DNA of 64,000 nt from Bacillota bacterium (GTDB taxonomy: Bacteria; Bacillota; Clostridia; Acetivibrionales; DSM-1351), in contig JAEZRV010000047.1 of the NCBI GenBank assembly GCA_023444055.1, positions 124,001-188,000 of the forward strand. Reading direction: 5' to 3'. A program made the translations under genes and the position numbers. This document shows positions 17,298 through 26,235 of the stretch, in pieces. Within the stretch, counting starts at the first letter, position 1. Every line of letters starts with the position of its first letter. The notes under the pieces were generated by a model. That model was not told where the DNA came from. It saw only the letters and a list, made by a program, of their open reading frames with translations, and did not search any database.

Positions 17298-17393
17298 ATG
17301 AAAAAGCTTATATGCAGTTGTAATAAATTGCGTACCTCCACGATATATAAATTAAATTATTATGCCAAAAGTTGGCGTGGGAGGTTATTATGA
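17298..17393 (+). CDS. Possible 31-residue leader peptide overlapping lspA
   Basis: ATG 17298 follows GGGAGG (17288-17293). The frame runs 31 codons and stops at TGA 17391, overlapping the lspA start in an ATGA. The peptide is basic and Cys-containing. The 5' RBS region of this mini-ORF and that of lspA are near-copies, and the ORF contains ACCTCCACG (17334-17342), which is complementary to both. It is better supported as a regulatory leader than as a functional peptide. Confidence 0.4.
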   Translation: MKKLICSCNKLRTSTIYKLNYYAKSWRGRLL

Positions 17394-17890
17394 TTTGGGC
17401 ATTAATTATTATTTTAGGTTTTATTTTGGACAGAGTTTCTAAAGTATGGGTTATAGATACTTTAGCAGATAAAACAATTTCTGTTATTGATAATTTTTTC
17501 TATTTGCGATATCTTGAAAATAGAGGCGCAGCATTTAGTATATTACAAGGGAAAACAATATTTCTCATTGTAATGACATCACTGGTATCTTTAGCAATGC
17601 TGTTAGTTATTATTAAATACAAAGATAAATTTCTGCGTGTTTCATTATCATTAATACTTAGTGGCGCATTGGGAAATTTATATGACAGAATAACTAAAGG
17701 CAGTGTTACAGATTTTCTTGACTTCCATTTTGGATCATTTACATTTCCAACCTTTAATATAGCAGACATGTTTGTGGTTGTTGGAACTATTTTGCTTGCA
17801 ATCGATATCCTCTTTTTTTATAAGGAGGACAAGCCAGTTGAGGAACATAGTACGGAGACTATAGAGACTATAGAGGAAGAAGAGAAATAA
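17390..17890 (+). CDS. lspA: Lipoprotein signal peptidase (signal peptidase II)
   Basis: LspA removes signal peptides from lipid-modified prolipoproteins in the membrane. The product has 166 residues with four TM helices. The two catalytic Asp motifs are present: GNLYDRITKGSVTDFLDF and FNIADMFVVVG. The conserved ENRGAAFS segment lies after TM1. A frame extends to 17372, but ATG 17390 sits 5 bases after GGGAGG and matches family N-termini. The C-terminus has a short Glu-rich tail. In other Firmicutes lspA is followed by rluD and pyrR. Here an ATPase/TOPRIM cassette lies between them. Confidence 0.95.
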   Translation: MIWALIIILGFILDRVSKVWVIDTLADKTISVIDNFFYLRYLENRGAAFSILQGKTIFLIVMTSLVSLAMLLVIIKYKDKFLRVSLSLILSGALGNLYDRITKGSVTDFLDFHFGSFTFPTFNIADMFVVVGTILLAIDILFFYKEDKPVEEHSTETIETIEEEEK

Positions 17891-18001
17891 TATAAAATAT
17901 AGAAGAAAAATAATGGGATAGTTTAATTGATTGGGAAATCATGCCTTGTACAATTTGATATTGTATATAATGGGAATATAATTGATAAGTGAGGTGTTAT
18001 A

Positions 18002-19060
18002 ATGGCAAGACATTTTTCAAATCTGAACATAGAAACTTTCAGAGGAATAAATAATTTAGAATTAAATAACTTAAGTAATGTTAATATTTTAGTTGGAGCT
18101 AATAATTGTGGAAAAACCTCTGTTTTAGAAGCAGCCATGGTACTTAGCAGACCAAATGATTTTTCTAATATTTTAAGAATTTCCAGATTAAGAGAAGGTG
18201 CAGGTGCAAATTTAAGTCCATCTTTGTATGATTCATTTTTATTTTTATTTAATAAATTAAGTGATAATATGTTAGTTTCAGTGTCATGTGAAGAAGCAAG
18301 TGGCAATAAAACTTTAGTTAGATTATATGGTAAAATTCAAATGATACTATTAGAGTCTATTTCAGAAGGAATGGATAGTTTTGTTGGAGAACTTTTCTGC
18401 GAGGGAGGACACGAACAAATACGTTTTTTTCCTAATGTTATTCCTGTAAGTTTTAATAAGTATGACAATAAAATAACCCTTGAAAAAAATAAACCTTATA
18501 TAAAAATGAAATATATATCTACTATTGATCACATTGTAAAAAATAATTTTAATGAGATTGTAAGAAATAGACATTTAAGTGAGAAAGTAATTGAGATTCT
18601 AAAATTGTTCGATTCTAATATTAAAGATTTAAGGATTGTGCAAGATAAAGACGGAAGAATTGTTCAAATGGTAGATAATTCATTATCAGAGTATATGCCA
18701 TTATCAACTTATGGAGATGGAATAAAAAAGGTTATTGCTTTGGCAAATGGAGTTGCTGAAGCTGAAAATGGGATATTACTAGTTGATGAAATTGAAACAT
18801 CTATTCATGCTAACGCACTTAAGCAAGTTTTTAATTGGTTAATTAATGCATGCAAAACTTTTAATGTACAGTTGTTTTTAACTACTCATAGCATAGAGAC
18901 AGTCGATGCTATGCTTAACTGTAATACAGGATTTATTTCTGATGATTTAATCCGTGTTATAACTTTATCCAAAAAAGAGAATCAAACTATAGCAAGAATA
19001 CTTACTGGAGAAAAGGCTCTACAGGTAAGAGATGACTATGACTTGGAGTTGAGAAAATGA
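18002..19060 (+). CDS. AAA-type ATPase of an ATPase/TOPRIM cassette
   Basis: This 352-residue protein is an ABC/SMC-like ATPase of the AAA_15/AAA_21 type. The Walker A motif is GANNCGKTS (residues 32-40), the signature region is LSTYGDGIKK, Walker B is GILLVDEIETSIHA, and the H-loop is LFLTTHSIET. Its stop overlaps the next ATG (ATGA), and that gene encodes a TOPRIM protein. ATPase plus TOPRIM pairs form OLD, Gabija and PARIS-type antiphage systems, so a defence role is inferred; the exact family is not assigned. It begins 111 bases after lspA and may share its transcript. It interrupts a gene order conserved in Firmicutes. Confidence 0.85.
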   Translation: MARHFSNLNIETFRGINNLELNNLSNVNILVGANNCGKTSVLEAAMVLSRPNDFSNILRISRLREGAGANLSPSLYDSFLFLFNKLSDNMLVSVSCEEASGNKTLVRLYGKIQMILLESISEGMDSFVGELFCEGGHEQIRFFPNVIPVSFNKYDNKITLEKNKPYIKMKYISTIDHIVKNNFNEIVRNRHLSEKVIEILKLFDSNIKDLRIVQDKDGRIVQMVDNSLSEYMPLSTYGDGIKKVIALANGVAEAENGILLVDEIETSIHANALKQVFNWLINACKTFNVQLFLTTHSIETVDAMLNCNTGFISDDLIRVITLSKKENQTIARILTGEKALQVRDDYDLELRK

Positions 19061-19848
19061 AGAGTGTAATTATTTGTGAGGGAAATACTGATTTGACGCT
19101 TATACAGTATTTTTTGGTAAAAGTTTATAATTGGATATACATAGAAAAAAATAATTACAAAAAATACAAAGAAGACGGTATAACTCACCCTCTAAGAACT
19201 AAAAATTAAAATGATATAAAATGGTTAGAACATAGCAATGGGAGTGTTCTATGCATTTTATCTTCGGGTGGGATTAGTGGAATTCCTAATATGTTGGAAC
19301 AAATACTAGACTTAAATAATATAGGCTCTGTAAAGCAATTTGATAAAATTGTAATTATTAGTGATAGGGATGAAGTCAATACAGAAGTGGATTTTATAAA
19401 AACCTTAAATATAAAATTTGAGAATTATACAGTTAAATTTTCTTCAGAAGTTTTGCACAATTGCTGGAATGTAGCTGAATATACCGACTTAAAGAAAAAC
19501 GATTGTAGTATTAACTATTTACCACTAATAATCCCTTTTGAGGAGACTGGTGTCATAGAAACTTTTTTGTTGGATTCCATTTCAGCTGCTAATGAAATTG
19601 ATAAAAAAGTAATTGACCAATGTAAAGATTTTATTGATAATATTGATTGCAAAGATAATGCTGGTACGAAAAAGTATTTGAAACATAGAAGAGAGCAAAC
19701 CAAGGCTAAATTTAATACTGTATTTTCAGTTATGACACCTGCAGAAGCTTTTGAACAAAGAATGACGCTTTTACGTTCTGTGCCGTGGGAACAATACGAA
19801 AATATTCAAAAATGCTTTAGACAACTCAGTAAGCTTTTGGAAGATTAG
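19057..19848 (+). pseudogene. TOPRIM-type partner gene with an in-frame ochre stop
   Basis: ATG 19057 overlaps the ATPase stop. The first 50 codons encode a TOPRIM opening (VIICEGNTDLTL, with the catalytic Glu). A TAA at 19207-19209 then breaks the frame. The same frame continues without another stop to 19848 and holds the second TOPRIM motif (IIISDRDE, at about 19352-19375). The whole would be 263 residues. A single C-to-T change of CAA (Gln) would create this TAA. The 185-residue downstream piece could start at ATG 19291, but no RBS is evident. The gene is therefore either inactivated, decoded by readthrough, or affected by a sequencing error. It resembles DUF3226/DUF4435-type TOPRIM nucleases. 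Confidence 0.75.
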
Positions 19849-19946
19849 GTAGTGATTATATGGAGTTGTACTCATACTTAATCCAATAAACTGAAGAGTT
19901 ATTTAGTGAATATATTCAAAATATAATACTGGTTAATGACAAATAA

Positions 19947-19999
19947 TTCAACTTTGTAAGCTTGAGCGTCGGCAGACTTTTCATGTAGGAAAGTTGAGC
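19947..19999 (+). repeat. Dispersed repeat A, decayed copy
   Basis: TTCAACTTTGTAAGCTTGAG and the end ATGTAGGAAAGTTGAG match the repeat A blocks AAGTTTGAAC and ATGTGGGAAAGTTGAA. CAACTTT and AAAGTTG would close the stem with 7 bp. It lies 37 bases upstream of rluD in the same orientation and directly after the TOPRIM pseudogene. Confidence 0.55.
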
Positions 20000-20035
20000 T
20001 AAAAATCTATAATTGATATAACTTTGGAGGTAATA

Positions 20036-20950
20036 GTGAAAGAAATTATTTTAGAATGTGATACAGATGAAGCTAGAATTGATACTTGGCTTTCATCAAA
20101 TATGGAAGACTTTTCAAGAACATATATTCAAAAGCTTTGCCAGGATGGAAATGTATCAGTAAATGGAGAAAAGGTTAAGCAAAATTTTAAGCTAAAAGCT
20201 GGGGATAGTATAGTTGTCAATGTACCAGAACCTGAAATGCTCAATATTTTGGCAGAAGATATACCATTGGATATTGTATTTGAGGATGAACATATTATTG
20301 TAATTAATAAACCAAAGGGAATGGTTGTGCACCCTGCAGTTGGCAATTATACGGGAACTTTGGTTAATGCCCTAATGAAACACTGTGGGGATAGCTTGTC
20401 GGATATTAATGGAGTAATAAGACCGGGTATTGTTCATAGAATTGACAAGGATACATCAGGACTTCTTGTAGTTGCTAAAAGTAATAAGGCACATGAAAAG
20501 CTTTCAGAAGATTTGAAAACTCATGATATCAGAAGAGAGTATATTGCTTTAGCGGAAGGCATTATTTATGAGAATAACGGCAAAATTGATGCTCCAATAG
20601 GCAGACATCCTGTGGATCGAAAGAAGATGAGTGTTAACCTGAAAAATGGCAGAGAAGCAATTACTCATTTTACAGTGCGAGAAAGGTTTTCTACAGCAAC
20701 TTATTTAGAACTTAAGCTTGAAACAGGCAGAACTCACCAAATTAGGGTACATTTATCCTATATAGATCATCCAATAATAGGTGATGCAGTATATGGCAGA
20801 AAGAAACAGCGATTTAAGACCCATGGGCAGGTATTACATGCATTTAGGCTTCAATTCGAGCACCCGATTACAGGTGAAAAAATGCAATTTGAAACAGATG
20901 TGCCTGATTATATCCAGAAGCTTGTAGAAGAATTAAGAAATTTGAAATAA
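20036..20950 (+). CDS. rluD: RluD-family 23S rRNA pseudouridine synthase
   Basis: RluD-family enzymes convert uridines of 23S rRNA (helix 69 in the model enzyme) to pseudouridine. The 304-residue product has an N-terminal S4 RNA-binding domain (about 10-75) and the catalytic domain with GIVHRIDKDTSGLLVVAK, which contains the catalytic Asp. INKPKGMVVHPA and GRTHQIRVH are further family motifs. GTG 20036 lies 6 bases after TTGGAGG. The TTG at 20024 is part of that RBS and is rejected as a start. The gene sits just before the pyr operon, as in Bacillus. Confidence 0.93.
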   Translation: MKEIILECDTDEARIDTWLSSNMEDFSRTYIQKLCQDGNVSVNGEKVKQNFKLKAGDSIVVNVPEPEMLNILAEDIPLDIVFEDEHIIVINKPKGMVVHPAVGNYTGTLVNALMKHCGDSLSDINGVIRPGIVHRIDKDTSGLLVVAKSNKAHEKLSEDLKTHDIRREYIALAEGIIYENNGKIDAPIGRHPVDRKKMSVNLKNGREAITHFTVRERFSTATYLELKLETGRTHQIRVHLSYIDHPIIGDAVYGRKKQRFKTHGQVLHAFRLQFEHPITGEKMQFETDVPDYIQKLVEELRNLK

Positions 20951-20955
20951 AGTTA

Positions 20956-20984
20956 TAGACAACCGTAATTCATTATGATATTAT
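20956..20984 (+). promoter_or_regulatory. Promoter of the pyr operon
   Basis: TAGACA (20956-20961) and TATTAT (20979-20984) are spaced by 17 bases. Transcription from here would include the whole PyrR attenuator. Confidence 0.5.
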
Positions 20985-21019
20985 AACTCTTAGTGAAAAA
21001 CTGAACTTCAAAAAATATT

Positions 21020-21156
21020 TTTACCTTTAAATTAGTCCAGAGAGGCTATAAGGTGGAATTTTAAACAGACATCGTTATGTATAATCGTTTATACATTTTT
21101 ATGATTATATTTGTGATATGTTTAAGCTTCTTGCCTTTAGGTAAGAAGCTTTTTTA
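21020..21156 (+). promoter_or_regulatory. PyrR-binding attenuator leader of the pyr operon
   Basis: The conserved PyrR-binding loop AGTCCAGAGAGGCT is at 21034-21047, closed by ACCTT (21022-21026) and AAGGT (21049-21053). A strong terminator follows at 21124-21156 (AAGCTTCTT/AAGAAGCTT with T6), before pyrR. By analogy with Bacillus, UMP-bound PyrR stabilises the loop and lets the terminator form, lowering expression when pyrimidines are ample. Confidence 0.88.
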
Positions 21157-21224
21157 GTATTTGAATACATAAGTTTATGATTTTAGGTAATTATCATAAG
21201 TAGGTGAGGAAAGGAGATTTGACA

Positions 21225-21761
21225 ATGCAAATGACAGAAATAATGGATGAAAGTGCAGTTTTAAGAGCTATCACAAGAATCTCTCATGAAATTATTGAAA
21301 AAAATAAGGGCGTTGAAAATCTTGTGCTAATGGGAATTCAAAGAAGAGGTGTTCCACTTGCAAAAAAAATTGCAGCTAAAATTAAGGAAGTAGAAAATAC
21401 TGATATTCCTGTTGGCATATTGGATATTACTCTCTATCGTGATGATTTAAGCTTGCTCAATGAGCACCCAGTTATAAATGGAACAGAAATAAATTTTGAT
21501 ATTGCTAATAAAAAAGTGGTTTTAGTTGATGATGTTATTTATACCGGAAGAACTATAAGGGCGGCTATTGATGCGCTTATGGACATTAACCGACCTCAAA
21601 TGATTCAGTTGGCTGTTTTAATAGACAGAGGGCATAGGGAACTACCTATAAGACCAGACTATGTTGGCAAAAATGTACCAACCTCAAGAAGCGAAATAGT
21701 ACATGTAAATGTAAAAGAATTTGATGGCGAAAATAGTGTTACAATTACAAACAAAGAATAG
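21225..21761 (+). CDS. pyrR: Pyrimidine operon attenuator/uracil phosphoribosyltransferase PyrR
   Basis: PyrR binds pyr mRNA in response to UMP and also has uracil PRTase activity. The 178-residue length is typical. The PRPP-binding motif is VVLVDDVIYTGRTIRAA. LVLMGIQRRGVPLAKKI and the RGHRELPIRPDYVGKN region match the family. The start is ATG 21225, 9 bases after GGAGA. It leads the operon directly behind its own target attenuator. Confidence 0.96.
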   Translation: MQMTEIMDESAVLRAITRISHEIIEKNKGVENLVLMGIQRRGVPLAKKIAAKIKEVENTDIPVGILDITLYRDDLSLLNEHPVINGTEINFDIANKKVVLVDDVIYTGRTIRAAIDALMDINRPQMIQLAVLIDRGHRELPIRPDYVGKNVPTSRSEIVHVNVKEFDGENSVTITNKE

Positions 21762-21773
21762 GAGTAATGTAGA

Positions 21774-22715
21774 ATGAATTTGAAATCTAAGGATTTGCTT
21801 GGGCTTAGGGATATTTCGGCTGAGGAAATACAGTATATCCTTGACACAGCAAAGACAATGAAATATATTGTGACTTCAAATAACAAAAAAACTGCTCATC
21901 TACAAGGAAAATCAATCATAACTCTTTTTTATGAAAATAGTACAAGAACAAGACTTTCCTTTGAACTTGCTTCAAAATATATGGGTGCAAGTGCAGCAAA
22001 TATCTCAGCTTCGAGCAGCAGTGTTGCTAAAGGTGAAACACTGATTGATACTGGAAAAACTATTGATATGATGGGTTCTGATATAATTATTATGAGGCAC
22101 CCAATGTCAGGAGCACCACATCTTCTTGCTAAAAATGTAAAGTCTTCTGTTATTAATGCTGGTGATGGTATGAATGAACATCCTACACAGGCTTTGCTTG
22201 ATATGTTTACTATACTTGAGAAAAAGGGAACAATAAAAGGACTAAAGGTAGCGATTATAGGCGATATACTTCATAGCAGAGTAGCTAGAAGTAATATCTG
22301 GGGATTGACTAAGCTAGGAGCAGAGGTTAGTGTATCTGGTCCAGCAACATTAATTCCGAGAGATATTGAAAGATTGGGCGTAAAGGTTTATAGCACAGTT
22401 CAAGAAGCAATATTAGATGCTGATGTGGTTATGGGACTTCGAATACAACTAGAACGCCAAAAGAAGGGGCTATTTCCTACAATAAGAGAGTATTCCAGAT
22501 TCTTTGGGATTGATGAAAAGAGACTAAAGCTTGCAAAGGATGATGCAATTGTTTTACATCCAGGACCTGTAAATAGGGGAGTTGAGCTTTCATCTACAGT
22601 TATTGACGGAGAACAGACTTTTATAAATGAGCAGGTAACAAACGGAGTTGCAGTTAGAATGGCTCTGCTATATCTTTTGACTAGGAGGGGCTCCAATAAT
22701 GAAATTATTGATTAA
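21774..22715 (+). CDS. pyrB: Aspartate carbamoyltransferase catalytic subunit
   Basis: PyrB condenses carbamoyl phosphate with aspartate, the committed step of pyrimidine synthesis. The 313-residue product has the carbamoyl-phosphate motif FYENSTRTRLSFE, the aspartate-side loop SASSSSVAKGETL, and GDGMNEHPTQALLD. No regulatory pyrI gene is present, so the enzyme is of the unregulated type also found in Bacillus. The 3' end overlaps pyrC by 17 bases. Confidence 0.97.
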   Translation: MNLKSKDLLGLRDISAEEIQYILDTAKTMKYIVTSNNKKTAHLQGKSIITLFYENSTRTRLSFELASKYMGASAANISASSSSVAKGETLIDTGKTIDMMGSDIIIMRHPMSGAPHLLAKNVKSSVINAGDGMNEHPTQALLDMFTILEKKGTIKGLKVAIIGDILHSRVARSNIWGLTKLGAEVSVSGPATLIPRDIERLGVKVYSTVQEAILDADVVMGLRIQLERQKKGLFPTIREYSRFFGIDEKRLKLAKDDAIVLHPGPVNRGVELSSTVIDGEQTFINEQVTNGVAVRMALLYLLTRRGSNNEIID

Positions 22716-23985
22716 AAATGGACAGCTATTTGATGGTAAATCTGCTATTAGTAAGGCTACAGATATATTAATAGAAGATGGAGTTATAGTTGAAATAGAC
22801 AATGAAATTGATTCAACCGGATGTGAAATTATAGAAGCAAATGGAATGTATGTAGTACCAGGATTAGTTGATGCGCACTGCCATTTAAGAGATCCTGGCT
22901 TTGAATATAAGGAAGACATAGAGTCTGGGACAAGGAGTGCGGCAAAGGGTGGCTTTACTTCTGTTGCATGTATGCCAAATACAAATCCTGTTTTAGATAA
23001 TGAAGCAATGATAATGTATATCCTAAATAAAGCAAAAACAGATGGAATAGTAAATGTATATCCTATTGGAGCATTATCAAAAGGCTTAAAGGGTGAAGAA
23101 CTCAGTGAGATTGGTGAACTAAAATTTGCAGGAGCAGTTGCACTTTCAGACGATGGCAAACCAGTCAATAACTCGTCATTAATGAAAAAAGCTATGCAGT
23201 ATGCATCAATGTTTGATATAACAATAATCTCTCATTGTGAGGATTTAGACCTTGTTGATGAAGGACTTATGAATGAAGGTTATTATTCTTCATTACTAGG
23301 TTTAAAAGGAAATCCTGCGCCTGCTGAAGAGGTAATGATTGCAAGAGACCTAATTCTCGCCGAATATACAAAGGCAAATGTGCACATAGCGCATGTAAGT
23401 ACTGAGCTAGGGGTTGACTTGATTAGAAATGCTAAGAGAAGAGGAGTAAAAGTTACAGCAGAAACATGTCCACATTACTTCTCACTGACTGAACAAGCTT
23501 GCGAAGGCTTTGATACAAACGCAAAGGTAAACCCTCCGCTTAGAACGCAAAATGATGTAAACGCTATTATACAGGGTTTAAAGGATGGCACAATTGATAT
23601 CATATCTACAGACCATGCACCACATCATATAGATGAAAAGAATGTTGAATTCAAGATTGCAGCTAATGGCATGGTTGGTTTTGAAACTGCTTTTCCATTA
23701 GCAATAACAAATTTAGTTAAAGCGGGACACCTCACAGTTGAAGAACTAATAAATAAAATGTGTGTAAACCCTTCTAAGATGCTAGGCTTGAATAAAGGAA
23801 CAATTGAAGTTGGAAAATCTGCAGACATCATGATTTTTGATATAAACGAGCAATGTACTGTAGATATAAATTCATTTGAATCAAAGAGCAAAAACTCCCC
23901 ATTCAATGGATTTAAACTTTATGGACAACCACAATATACAATTGTAGGTGGAAATCCAATCGTGAGAGAAAAGGTACTATTATAA
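22699..23985 (+). CDS. pyrC: Dihydroorotase
   Basis: PyrC cyclises carbamoyl aspartate to dihydroorotate with a binuclear zinc site. The 428-residue product is a class I type enzyme of the amidohydrolase fold. Metal ligands are visible in VDAHCHLRDPG, in the later His motifs SHCEDLDL and IAHVSTE, and in STDHAPHH with the catalytic Asp. Its RBS (AGGAGGGG) and start lie inside the end of pyrB, which indicates translational coupling. In some bacteria this enzyme stacks on PyrB. Confidence 0.96.
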   Translation: MKLLIKNGQLFDGKSAISKATDILIEDGVIVEIDNEIDSTGCEIIEANGMYVVPGLVDAHCHLRDPGFEYKEDIESGTRSAAKGGFTSVACMPNTNPVLDNEAMIMYILNKAKTDGIVNVYPIGALSKGLKGEELSEIGELKFAGAVALSDDGKPVNNSSLMKKAMQYASMFDITIISHCEDLDLVDEGLMNEGYYSSLLGLKGNPAPAEEVMIARDLILAEYTKANVHIAHVSTELGVDLIRNAKRRGVKVTAETCPHYFSLTEQACEGFDTNAKVNPPLRTQNDVNAIIQGLKDGTIDIISTDHAPHHIDEKNVEFKIAANGMVGFETAFPLAITNLVKAGHLTVEELINKMCVNPSKMLGLNKGTIEVGKSADIMIFDINEQCTVDINSFESKSKNSPFNGFKLYGQPQYTIVGGNPIVREKVLL

Positions 23986-24089
23986 GAAATCGTTATACAG
24001 GGTTGAACAACGATCATTTCAACTTAAAGAGTGGGATTAGCGGCGGTAGACTGGATAAATTGATATTGTATAAATATGGAGGCGTTAAG

Positions 24090-25040
24090 ATGTTTATAGA
24101 TAGATTAATAGAAAGTATTCAGGAAAAGGATAATCCAACAGTAGTTGGTCTAGATCCAAAAATGGAATATATACCTGCATTTATTAAGGATAAAGCCTTT
24201 GGGGAATATGGTTTAAATCTAAAGGGTTGCTCAGAAGCAATTATTGAGTTTAATAAAAAGATAATAGATTCAATACATGATTTGGTTCCTGCTGTAAAGC
24301 CTCAATTAGCATATTATGAAATGTATGGTGTTGACGGCATATATGCATTTGATGAAACCTGCAAATATGCTAAGAGCAAAGGTATGATTGTTATAGCAGA
24401 TGGTAAAAGAAATGATATTGGTACTACTGCTGAAGCTTATTCAAAAGCATTCTTGGGGATAACAGAGATTGACAAGCAAATTAAGCAAAAGGCCTTTGAT
24501 GCTGATGCACTGACAGTAAACCCATATTTAGGTGAAGACGGAATCAAGCCATTTATTAATGATTGTATCAACAATGAAAAGGGTATTTTCGTACTTGTTA
24601 AGACTTCCAATAAATCATCAGGTCAGCTTCAGGACCTTGTTACTCAGGATTCTAAAAGTATATATGAGATAATGGCTGAGTATGTAAATGGGTGGGGAGC
24701 TCCTGTTACAGGCAAATACGGGTATAGCAGTGTTGGTGCTGTTGTAGGTGCTACTTACCCAAATCAAGCAAAATTACTTAGAACGATTATGAAAAGTGCA
24801 TATATATTGGTACCTGGCTATGGTGCCCAGGGTGGTACTGCAAAAGATTGCGTTAATTCCTTCAATAAGGATAAGCTTGGAGCAATAGTAAATGCATCAA
24901 GAAGCGTAATATGTGCATACAAATCAGATATTTGGAAGAATCAATATAATGAAGATAAATTTGCTGATGCTTCAAGAGCAGAGGTAATTAGAATGAAAAA
25001 TGACCTAAATTCAGCGTTGAAGGAAGGCTTATCTGAGTAG
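24090..25040 (+). CDS. pyrF: Orotidine 5'-phosphate decarboxylase
   Basis: PyrF makes UMP from OMP. ATG 24090 follows ATGGAGG with proper spacing. The frame extends upstream to 24003, but those 29 codons have no RBS and do not resemble the family. The 316-residue length and the motif IADGKRNDIGTTAEAY, with the catalytic Lys/Asp array, mark the long (type 2) class. FVLVKTSNKSSGQLQDL and VPGYGAQGGT fit this class. It is the fourth gene of the operon. Confidence 0.94.
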   Translation: MFIDRLIESIQEKDNPTVVGLDPKMEYIPAFIKDKAFGEYGLNLKGCSEAIIEFNKKIIDSIHDLVPAVKPQLAYYEMYGVDGIYAFDETCKYAKSKGMIVIADGKRNDIGTTAEAYSKAFLGITEIDKQIKQKAFDADALTVNPYLGEDGIKPFINDCINNEKGIFVLVKTSNKSSGQLQDLVTQDSKSIYEIMAEYVNGWGAPVTGKYGYSSVGAVVGATYPNQAKLLRTIMKSAYILVPGYGAQGGTAKDCVNSFNKDKLGAIVNASRSVICAYKSDIWKNQYNEDKFADASRAEVIRMKNDLNSALKEGLSE

Positions 25041-25079
25041 TTAATTTTTAATAATGTCATTAATATATAGGGGTGGAAT

Positions 25080-26153
25080 ATGAAGGCTTTTTTATTACTG
25101 GAAGATGGAACTGTTTTTGAGGGAAATAGCTTTGGGATGGAAGGCAATGTCGTTGGAGAGGTTGTTTTCAATACTGGAATGACTGGATATCAGGAAGTGC
25201 TGACAGACCCATCCTATTGCGGACAAATAGTGTGTATGACTTATCCGTTAATAGGCAATTATGGTGTAAATCTAGATGATATTGAATCAATTAGACCTCA
25301 AGTAAAAGGTTTTATTGTAAGAGAACTTTGCCAAACTCCAAGCAATTGGAGATCAATTGAAACATTAAACGAGTATCTTAAAAGAAATGAAATAATTGGT
25401 TTAGAGGGAATTGATACAAGAGAGCTTACAATTATTTTAAGGGAAAAAGGTACTATGAAAGGTACAATAGTTACTGCTGATAAGCTTACTGACGCTGAAG
25501 AAAAACTGAGCGAATTGAAGCAATATACGATAGATAACCCAGTTCTTCAAGTAACTACACCAGAAGTAAAGCATTTTGCTGGAGATGGCTATAAAATTGC
25601 TCTTGTTGATTATGGTCTGAAGAAAAATATAGTAAGATCCCTTTTAAATAGAAATTGTGATGTTAGTATTTTCCCTGCTACAGCTACTGCAGATGAAGTA
25701 TTAGCTATTAATCCAGATGGCATTATGCTGTCAAATGGACCTGGCGACCCAAAGGATTGCCAATTCCAAATAGATACTATAAAAAATCTGATAGGCAAGA
25801 AGCCAATTTTCGGAATATGCCTTGGACATCAGTTAACGGCGCTTGCAAATGGTGCAAATACTGAAAAATTAAAGTATGGACACAGAGGTTGTAATCATCC
25901 AGTTAAAGATGTTGAAAAAGATATGACGTATATAACATCACAAAATCATGGATATACAATAATTGAAGCCTCTCTTAACAAGGAAATAATGAGCGTAAGC
26001 CATATTAATATGAATGATGGAACCATTGAAGGTATTAAATATAAAAATGCACCATTATTTACTGTTCAATTCCATCCAGAAGCATCACCAGGACCAGGTG
26101 ATACAGCTTATCTGTTTGATGAATTTATAGATATGATAAAAGAAAGTAAATAG
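25080..26153 (+). CDS. carA: Carbamoyl phosphate synthase small subunit
   Basis: CarA is the glutaminase that feeds ammonia to CarB. The 357-residue protein has the N-terminal small-subunit domain (about 1-150) and a class I amidotransferase domain with the nucleophile in GICLGHQL and the His/Glu pair in QFHPEASPGP. The SNGPGDP oxyanion region is present. It is in the pyr operon, so this enzyme probably serves pyrimidine synthesis. No arginine genes are seen in the window. Confidence 0.96.
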   Translation: MKAFLLLEDGTVFEGNSFGMEGNVVGEVVFNTGMTGYQEVLTDPSYCGQIVCMTYPLIGNYGVNLDDIESIRPQVKGFIVRELCQTPSNWRSIETLNEYLKRNEIIGLEGIDTRELTIILREKGTMKGTIVTADKLTDAEEKLSELKQYTIDNPVLQVTTPEVKHFAGDGYKIALVDYGLKKNIVRSLLNRNCDVSIFPATATADEVLAINPDGIMLSNGPGDPKDCQFQIDTIKNLIGKKPIFGICLGHQLTALANGANTEKLKYGHRGCNHPVKDVEKDMTYITSQNHGYTIIEASLNKEIMSVSHINMNDGTIEGIKYKNAPLFTVQFHPEASPGPGDTAYLFDEFIDMIKESK

Positions 26154-26235
26154 AGTGCGACTATTGTCGATATCATCGAATATTTAGCCGAAAGTAATTG
26201 ACTTTACATAAACTTTAAAGTTGGAGGAAATTTAA

